The position numbers were made by a program, and so were the translations under genes. Shown in pieces: positions 1-7,700 of a DNA stretch of 17,401 bases. The notes beneath the pieces are model-generated. The model was not told the origin of the DNA, made no database searches, and was given only the letters and a program-made list of their open reading frames with translations. Origin of the DNA: Prado023 sp964638055 (GTDB taxonomy: Bacteria; Actinomycetota; Actinomycetes; S36-B12; CAIYMF01); NCBI GenBank assembly GCA_964638055.1, contig CAZWXF010000058.1, positions 1-17,401 of the forward strand, given 5' to 3'. The stretch's first letter is position 1. Each line of letters starts with the position of its first letter.

Positions 1-389
1 TCTGCGGGATGTCGGACCTGCTCACCTTCTACCGGGACACGGAGCCGTGGATCGCCGCGGCCGCGGTGACGAAGTACGGCGATCCCGAGACGGACCGCGC
101 ACTGCTCGAGGACATCTCACCGCTGGCCAGCGCCGACCGGATCCACGTCCCGTTGCTTGTCGTGCACGGCGAGTACGACACCAACGTGCCGATCGGCGAG
201 GCGCGCCAGCTCGTGGCGCGCCTGGAGGAGCTGGGGCGCCCCGTGACATACCTGGAGCTGCCCGGCGAGGGTCACGTCTTCCGTCGGGTCGACTCCCGCA
301 AGCGGCTGGCCGCCGCCATGGTGCGCTTCCTCGTGGATCACCTGTCCCGGCCCTGGCTTGGCTCGACGCCGCCAACGCGACGAACGTGA
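1..389 (+). CDS. S9-family serine peptidase, C-terminal fragment (cut by window edge)
   Basis: This is the end of an alpha/beta-hydrolase of the prolyl oligopeptidase (S9) group, which cleaves short peptides or acyl-amino acids. The reading frame is open to the left edge, and the residues before the first Met (at 9) still read as family sequence, so that Met is internal. Numbered from it, the strand VPLLVVHGEYDTNVP (about 48-61) carries the likely catalytic Asp (D57), and LPGEGHVF carries the likely catalytic His (H89). The nucleophilic Ser and the usual N-terminal propeller lie outside the window. The stop is TGA at 387-389. The last dozen residues (ending TPPTRRT) are a non-conserved tail. 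The gene converges on the lipoprotein gene, with only 43 bp between the two stops and no clear hairpin there. The hydrolase fold is clear; the exact S9 subfamily is inferred from the spacing of Asp and His. Confidence 0.82.
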   Translation, partial: CGMSDLLTFYRDTEPWIAAAAVTKYGDPETDRALLEDISPLASADRIHVPLLVVHGEYDTNVPIGEARQLVARLEELGRPVTYLELPGEGHVFRRVDSRKRLAAAMVRFLVDHLSRPWLGSTPPTRRT

Positions 390-432
390 GGGCGACGCTG
401 AGGCACAGGACGAGCACGGGTGTCCGCGTGCG

Positions 433-1488
433 CTAGCGCCAGACCCCGTGATTCTCATACTCAGGGGTCTCGATGATCACGCGCTCCTCGCTGCCATCCG
501 CGTTCATCACGCACAGGTCCTCCTGGAGGGTGTCGCGATGCGCGCAGCCGAAGAGGATCTGCGTTCCGTCGGGCGAGTAGCTCGGCTTGAAGACGTGGAA
601 GCGCGCGTCGGTCGGGCGCAGCTGCGTCGGCTCGCCGCCGCTCGCGGGTACGGTCCAGATCCCATTGGCCGGATCGTCGAGCCCACGGGTGCGTGTCTCG
701 ATGTTGTAGATCACGGTTCGGCCGTCAGGGGACCAGCGGGGATGCTCGATCCCATCAGCGAACGGGGTCACGGCCGCGGCATCACTGCCATCGGAATTCG
801 CGACCACGACTGCGCTCTGCACCCCATCCCCGGTGCTGCGATCCCGGGAGAAGGTGACGCGGGTGCCGTCGGGGGAGAACTCCGGCTCGAAGTCCCCTGC
901 TGAGTCTCCAGGATCAACGAGGGCGCGGGCATCCGTGCCATCGGCGGACATGACCCAGATCCGGGTCTGGAACGTCGGGACCGACTCCGGGACGGGCGCG
1001 TGGGTGAAGACGATATTCGCACCGTCCGGCGAGTAATGGGGATCGGCGAAGAAGCCAGTACCTGTGGTCAGCTGGGTCAAGCCGGTGCCATCAGCCGCTA
1101 TGTGCGAGATCTGTTCGTTGCCGGCTCCATCGGGCGCGTCGAAGATGATCCGCGACCGATCCGGGCTCCATTCCAGATACCAGCCGCGCTGGTCTCCGAC
1201 GGGTCGGGCGTTGCCGCCGTCGGGATCGGCCGTCCAGATCGTTGGTGGCCCGCCGCGGTCCTCATCAAGGCCCCAGCGACCGAACGCGATCCTCTCGGCC
1301 GGCGCCGAAGGGGTCGCGGAGCCGGTGCTTGCGCTCGGCCCCGCGGCGTCGGAACCACAGCCGACGACAAGCAGGGTCATTAGAAGGAGCAGGGCCGGGC
1401 CTCCAGGCCGGTGCGAGAGGGTTCTTGACGTGAACGTCCCCACCTGCCCGTCGGCAAGCGGACGGCGGAATGTCCTTGTCCTGTTCAT
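433..1488 (-). CDS. Lipoprotein with TolB/PD40-like beta-propeller repeats
   Basis: This is a predicted secreted, lipid-anchored protein of 351 residues. The ORF is open further upstream (to 1680), but I chose the ATG at 1488 because GGGAGGAGG lies five bases before it and the extra residues look non-native. The N-terminus has a long basic stretch, a hydrophobic core (about 31-42) and a lipobox ending VVG-Cys44, followed by a Ser/Thr/Ala/Pro linker to about residue 63. The rest contains five SPD motifs, at about 107, 152, 204, 252 and 304 (WSPD, YSPDG, FSPDG, WSPDG, YSPDG), each followed by a beta strand; this is the PD40/WD40-like signature of TolB-type propellers. Repeats of the form 'ADPDGG' or 'SADGTDA' lie between them. 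Cys315 and Cys326 could form a disulfide. No catalytic domain is present, so a binding or scaffold role outside the membrane is likely; the ligand is unknown. Confidence 0.85.
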   Translation of the reverse strand: MNRTRTFRRPLADGQVGTFTSRTLSHRPGGPALLLLMTLLVVGCGSDAAGPSASTGSATPSAPAERIAFGRWGLDEDRGGPPTIWTADPDGGNARPVGDQRGWYLEWSPDRSRIIFDAPDGAGNEQISHIAADGTGLTQLTTGTGFFADPHYSPDGANIVFTHAPVPESVPTFQTRIWVMSADGTDARALVDPGDSAGDFEPEFSPDGTRVTFSRDRSTGDGVQSAVVVANSDGSDAAAVTPFADGIEHPRWSPDGRTVIYNIETRTRGLDDPANGIWTVPASGGEPTQLRPTDARFHVFKPSYSPDGTQILFGCAHRDTLQEDLCVMNADGSEERVIIETPEYENHGVWR

Positions 1489-1493
1489 CCGAG

Positions 1494-1502
1494 CCTCCTC
1501 CC
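1494..1502 (-). promoter_or_regulatory. Strong ribosome binding site of the propeller lipoprotein
   Basis: On the minus strand this reads GGGAGGAGG, with five bases to the ATG at 1488. It decides the start of the lipoprotein gene against the longer open frame that continues upstream. Confidence 0.8.
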
Positions 1503-1507
1503 AAAGC

Positions 1508-1538
1508 AATCTATCGCCGACGCTCAGGGCGTGTCGGC
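1508..1538 (-). promoter_or_regulatory. Possible promoter and inverted repeat upstream of the lipoprotein gene
   Basis: The minus strand has TAGATT at 1513-1508, a plausible -10 box just upstream of the ribosome binding site. CCGACA lies about 18 bases further upstream, a weak -35 match. Overlapping this is an inverted repeat, GCCGACGC (1516-1523) facing GCGTGTCGGC (1529-1538), which pairs except for two extra bases and could be an operator or an RNA hairpin. The rest of the 221-bp gap up to the synthase gene shows nothing clear apart from the terminator-like hairpin at 1682-1703. Confidence 0.3.
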
Positions 1539-1681
1539 TGCAGTCGGTTGGCGTGACCACGCTGATCCAAGCCACCGAGCCCAACCGACGTCCAACGCGC
1601 CCTTCTCCGGGTCTGCGACGTGCCCAGACCACCCCGGATCGGCGCAATAGCCCCGCGCTGACCTGCGACGCGACCCACACA

Positions 1682-1703
1682 ATCCACCGCCACCCCGGTG
1701 GAT
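1682..1703 (-). terminator. Hairpin downstream of the giant glucan synthase gene
   Basis: ATCCACCG (1682-1689) pairs perfectly with CGGTGGAT (1696-1703) around a six-base loop. It starts six bases after the synthase stop codon on the minus strand. Only a weak T-rich stretch (TTGTGTGGG) follows, as is common for terminators in GC-rich actinobacteria, so activity is inferred from position and stem quality. Confidence 0.5.
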
Positions 1704-1709
1704 CGAGGC

Positions 1710-4700
1710 TTAGCGGGGGACCGCCGGCGACACTTGGCCGACAGCAGGCGAGGGCATCACGCTCGAAGGAGCCGCCCTCTCCATCTGCACCTGCACCGAA
1801 TGGGTACCGCCGTCATCGACGAGCTGCAGCCGGTCCTCCGGGGCCTGCGCGCCGTCGACGACGACGCGCGCCACCTGCCGGGGCGGCTCACAGTCGGCCT
1901 CAATCGCTATGTCGTACGTGGTCGCGCCGAACCGGTAGCTCACGCCGACCTGTGTCCACTCCGGCGGCAGGCAGGGTTCGATGACCAGCTCGTCGCCGTG
2001 GCGCTTCAGCCCGAGGATGGCCTCCAGCCCGGCGCGGTACATCCACCCGGCCGACCCGGTGTACCACGTCCAGCCACCGCGCCCGACGTGCGGCTCCTCC
2101 GAGAAGACGTCCGCCGCGACGACGTAGGGCTCGACCCGGTAGGTCTCTGCCGCCTCCGGCGTCAGAGCATGGTTGACCGGGTTGATGCGCTCGAAGGTCG
2201 CCGCGGCGCGGTCCTCCCGACCGAGCGCCGCCCAGGCGAAGACCGACCACAGGGCACCGTGCGTGTACTGGCCGCCGTTCTCCCGCACGCCCGGGGGATA
2301 GGCGCGGATGTACCCGGGGTCTGGTTCTGAGACGTCGAAGGGCGGGGTGAAGAGGCGGACGATCCCTTCGTCCTCCATGTACAGCTGCTCCTCGAGCTGC
2401 TCCATCGCCTGCCGGGCGCGCTGCGGGTCGGCAGCGCCGGAGAGCACGGCCCAGCTCTGCGCAATCCCGTCGATGCGGCACTCGGCGCGCGACGACGACC
2501 CCAGCGGGGACCCGTCGTCGAAGTAGCCGCGGCGGTACCAGGCGCCGTCCCAGCCGTGCTCCTCCAGCGCGGCCACCAGCGTCTCCTGCTCCCGCCGGCA
2601 CTGCGCGGCGAAGTCGTCATCGCCGCGGGCGCGCGCGAGCTCGGCGAACTCGGTCAGCGTCGAGTGGAGGAACCAGCCCAGCCACACGCTCTCGCCCTCC
2701 CCACCTGCTCCGACCCGGTTCATGCCGTCGTTCCAGTCGCCCGTGCCCATCAGCGGCAGTCCGTGGCTGCCGTAGCGGAAGGCGTGCTGGAGGGCGAGCA
2801 CGCAGTGGTCGTAGAGGGAGGCCGACCGTGCCGAGACCGACGGTTGGTAGTAGCTCTCGTCCTGGCCCTCCGCGAGCAGCTCGCCCTCGATGAAGGGAAC
2901 CTGCACGTCGAGGATGTCGGCGTCGCCGGTGACCTGGACGTACCGGCACACCGCATGGGCGAGCCACACCACGTCGTCGCTGATGCGGGTGCGTATGCCC
3001 TTCCCGGTGGTCGGCAGCCACCAGTGCTGCACGTCGCCCTCGAGGAACTGTCGTCCTGCGGCGCGAAGCACGTGCTCCCGCGCAAGGGCCGGCTCCACGA
3101 GGGCGACGGTCATCGAGTCCTGCAGCTGGTCGCGGAAGCCGAATGCCCCTGACGCCTGGTAGTACCCGGAGCGCGCGAGCATCCGGCAGGCGAGCGTCTG
3201 GTAGAGCAGCCAGCCGTTCATCATCACGTCGAAGCTGGTGCTGGGAGTCCTGACCTGCACCGCCGAGAGTCGCCGCTCCCACAGTACGCGGACGTCGTCG
3301 AGAACCTGACGCGGTTCGGTCGCCCGGTAGCGCGAGATCAGCTCGCGGACCTGCGCCGCGTCGCGTCCGGCCCCCAGGACGACGAGCACCTGCGCGCGCT
3401 CCCCTGCGTCGAGCTCGATCCGTTGCTGCATCGCGGCACACGGGTCCAGGCCTGGCCCGACAGTCCCCGACAGGGGGTCCCCGCCGAAGACGGCCAGCGG
3501 CAGCTCTGCCGTGCCGTGCACGCCCAGGAACGTGCGTCGGTCGCCGGTCCAGGACTCCTGCCGACCGGCCATGTCCAGGAAGACCACCTGCTCGGGGAAC
3601 TCCGTGCTCCACGGGTTGCGCGCCAGCAGGGCGTTGGTCTCCGGGTCGACCTCGGTGACGATGTGGCGCGAGGTCTGCGTGCGGTCGTTGCCCAGCACGA
3701 GCTCGGCGTAGGCGGTCACGCTCAGCGATCGGCGTCGCCCGGAGCTGTTGGAGAGCTCCAGGAGCGACAGCTTGACCGGGTCGCCGGGGGCCACGAAGAC
3801 CGTCTCGTCCAGGTCGACCCCGTCCATGTCGTGCGTGAAGCGGGTGTAGCCGAAACCATGGCGCGCCACGTGGCGACCCCCCGGGACAGGGGACGCGGTG
3901 GGAGAAGCGATCTGGCCGGTTGCCTCGTCGCGCACGTAGATCGCCTCCGAGACGGGAGTCGAGACCGGGTCGTTGCGCCACGGGGTGAGCTGGTTGTCCC
4001 GGCTGTTGCGCCACCACGTGTAGCCGGCCCCCTCGGCGGTCGCGTGGAAGCCGAACTGCTCGTTGGCGACGACGTTCATCCACGGGCCGGGCGTCGCAGC
4101 TCCTCCGTCGAGCACGGTCACGTACTCGCGGCCGTCCTGCGAGAAGCCACCGATGCCGTTGAAGAGGAGCAGGGGCCCTGTCCGATCGAGAGACCCGGTG
4201 GACCAGCCGGGCAGGGCGAGGTGCTCGATCGTCGGTGGGAGCCCCGCGGGCGCGGGCCTGGCGAGCTGCTTGGTGAGGTCGCCACGGCGCGCCACGAGGA
4301 CGACGGACGCTGCCGCGATGAGTGCGGTGATCGCCTGGGGATCTGCCTGGTCGCGGCGGACGACGAAGACTTCCGATGCGTCAGCCGGCGTGATCCAGTC
4401 CCCGACGCTGCCCGCCCGTGCCTGCAGGGCGTGATGGAGGTCCTGGGTGTAGGAGGTGGATCGATCGTTGAGCAGCACGACGTCCACCGCGAAGCGCTTG
4501 AGCCGCCAGAACTCCACGGCCTTGACCACCTGGCGCACCAGGTCGAGGTCGGCCGGATCGTCGATCCGCACGACGAGGATCGGCAGGTCCCCCGAGATCC
4601 CCAGGGACCACAGCGCCGACTGCGGCCCTGCCTCGTGCAAGAGCTTCTCGGGCGCCCGCATGGAGCGCTGGGGGAACATGATGTGCCCGGCGAGCCTCTG

Positions 4701-7700
4701 GAACTGCCCCGCTTGGTCGGGGGAGATCCCGAGGTGGCGCAGCTGGATCTGGCTCTGGGTCCAGCTGAGCATGGCGACGCGCTCGAAGGCGCCCGGTGCC
4801 CGGTGCTGGTCGACGAGGAGCAGCACCTCCTCGCGGGTAGCTGCGACGGCTGTCCAGAACTGGAGGGCCACCTCGGCGTCCGGGGGGATGTCGATCTCCT
4901 GGCTGAGCGACACGATCGGGTCGAGGACGTAGCCGATGTTCCCCGGTGGATGCTCACCGGCGTCGAGTCGACGGGGGGAGCGCGTCGTGCGAGTGCGCCC
5001 GATGAACGCCAGCCGGTCGGTCTCGGGCGACGGAGGCAGGGTCGGACCGCCCTCGGGGTCTCCTGGCGCCCCGGCGACCAGGAAGTGCGCGACCCAGATC
5101 TGCGGATCGCCTGCTCTGCGGCGGCGGCGTGTGGCCACGATGGTGGCGGTCTCGGGCAGGTACTCGGTGTGCACGAACAACTTCGAGAAGGCGGGATGGG
5201 CGTCGTCATCGCGCGCTTGTGCGAGCACGAGCTCGGCGTAGGACGTCACGGTGATCCGGCGATGGCTGCGGCTGTCGTTGCGCACGGACACCCTTCGCAC
5301 GACCGCGTCCGCCTCGGGGGAGAGGCGGTGCTCGAGGGTCGTCCGCAGGTTCCCGTCCTGCCTCGTGTAGCGCGCACGATCCTCGGAGAACCGGACCTGG
5401 TACGAGGTGGGGGTGTCGCGCACGGGTTCGGCCGCGGCGGACCAGACGTGGTCGTGCCGGTCCTCCCGCAGGTAGATGTAGTCACCGGTCACCGAGCTGG
5501 TGAGGTCGGGATGCCACCGGGTGACGGCGATCCCCTTCCAGGTGAGCTGACCACCGCCGGCCGGGGTGAGGCTCAGGCTCAGCCGCCCGTTGGACATCAG
5601 GTGCAGGCCGGGCGACGTGGCTGACGCGCCGACCAGCGTCCGCTCTGCCGAGGGAAGCGCGGCGCGTGGCACGCGCGCGGGTCGGCGCTCCCCGCCGCGG
5701 GCGTGGGTGACGGGCACGTCGCGCGGGGACCGCTCCTGGAGCAGCAGCTCGGTCGCCCGGACGATGGGCTCGCTGTGGAAGCGCTCCCGCATCAGGCCGT
5801 CGTGGAGGACGTTGTGGATGGCAACGATGGTCATGCCCTGGTGGTGTGCCATGAAGCTCCGGACGACCGCGAAGTCCTCGTCGTCAGGCAGCCGGGCACG
5901 CGTGTAGTCGATGGCTTCGTAGTAGCCGAATCGGCCACGCGCACCGAGTGCAGCCAGGCGCCTGTAGTTCTCTGCCGCGGCGGCCGGTGCGACCATCGAG
6001 GCGAGCCCGGTCGCGTACGGGGCGATGACCAGGTTGTCGGCGAGGCCCCGCACGATGCCGAGTCCGGGGACGCCGAAGGGCGAGTACTGGTAGTTCAGCT
6101 CGAGGTCCCGGGCGTTGAAGCCCGACTCGGAGATCCCCCAGGGGACCCCGCGACTCGCGCCGTACGCGATCTGCCGCCGCACGATCCGTCGGGACGTGCT
6201 GCTCAGCAGGCTGGTCGCGGGAGTGCGCATCACCAGGGGCGGCATCAGGTACTCGAACATCGATCCCGACCATGACAGCAGGGCGGCACCGCCTCCCGCA
6301 GCCGTCACCGGACGGCCGAGTCGGACCCAGTGCCGGGTGCGGACGTCGCCCTTCGCGATGGCGACGAAGCTGGCCAGGCGGCACTCGGAGGCGAGCAGGT
6401 CGTAGCAGTCGGCGTCCAGCTTGGCCTCGTCCACCCGGTAGCCGACCGAGAGGAGCTCGCGTCGGTGGTCCATGACGAACGAGAAGTCCATGGCGTCGAA
6501 CTCACGCCGTGCCTCCTGGGCCACCCACGCAAGACGCTCGCGGACCGCGAGCAGCTCGTCGCTGGTGATCGCCGCGTCCCTCTGGAGCGATTCAACGGTG
6601 CGGCGGGCCTCGTGGATCCAGGTCCCGACCTCGGCCGGCAGGGGTGCGCCGCCGTCAACGCTGCCGAGGGCGGCAAGGTTGCCCAGAGCGGTGGCCACGG
6701 CATCGAGGCCGCGCTCGTCACCCTCTTCGCCCGCCAGGTCCGCGATCGCGGCATCGACGGCTGCCAGGCCACCGCTCATCGCCGTCCGCCGCTCGCCGGA
6801 CAGGGCGTCAGGGCCGAGCTCGGCCAGGGACTGGCGGATGAGTGCCACCCCGTCGGCGATGCCGTCGCGTCGGCCGCTGGCGACCTGGGGATGCTCGACC
6901 CACTCCTGGCACGTGCTGGCCAGCGTCAGCAGGTGCCCGGCGAGGTTGCCGCTGTCCACGCTCGACACGTAGCGGGGATGCAGGGGCTGGCACGTGCGGG
7001 TGTCGTACCAGTTGAACAGGTGGCCGTGGTCGTGCTCGAGGAGATCGAGGGTCCGCATGGTCGCCTCGAGGCGATCGACGGCATCGGCAAGGCCGATCCA
7101 GCCGAAGTCGCGCGCGCTCACCGTCGCCAGCAGGTACAGGCCGATGTTGGTCGGGGACGTCCTGTGGGCGACCACCGGCAGCGGGGACTCCTGGAAGTTG
7201 TCCGGAGGGAGGTGGTTCTCCGACTCGGTGACGAGCGTGGTGAAGAAGCTCCAGGTGCGCCGGGCGATGACCCTGAGCTCCGTGAGCTCCTCGGTCGTCG
7301 CGGCCACTTCGATGGGCTCGTACAGGCGGCTGACGCGCTGGGCGACGAACGGGGCGACCAGCCACAGGGCGGCAGGGACGGCGGCCACCGCGACGAGCCC
7401 CCACCCTCGTGCCGCGGCGATGCCGAGGGCGGCGATCGGTGCGACGTAGCCGAGGGCCATGACGCGCACGAAACGCTTCACGGTGCCCTTGGCCTGCTTC
7501 TGGGCGACCGCGGCCGTCGTCCATTCGAGCAGGTGCCGGTGCGAGGCGACCATTCGCCACGTCGTGCGACCGATCGCATCGACCGCCATCGCGGCCTGGT
7601 GGCTGAGGAAGGTGAGGTTGAGGGTTGCCAGCGTCAGCGCCTGCCTGACGTCCTGGGCCAGCGTCTGGGCCTGGCTCCGCCTGGTGACGCCCTCTCGCCT

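Noticed and set aside
3423..5624. 733-codon open frame on the plus strand opposite the glucan synthase
   Set aside because: It mirrors the real gene's codon structure, as expected in GC-rich DNA. The protein is rich in Arg/Gly/Val/Asp with no recognisable domain, while the minus-strand frame has clear family motifs throughout.
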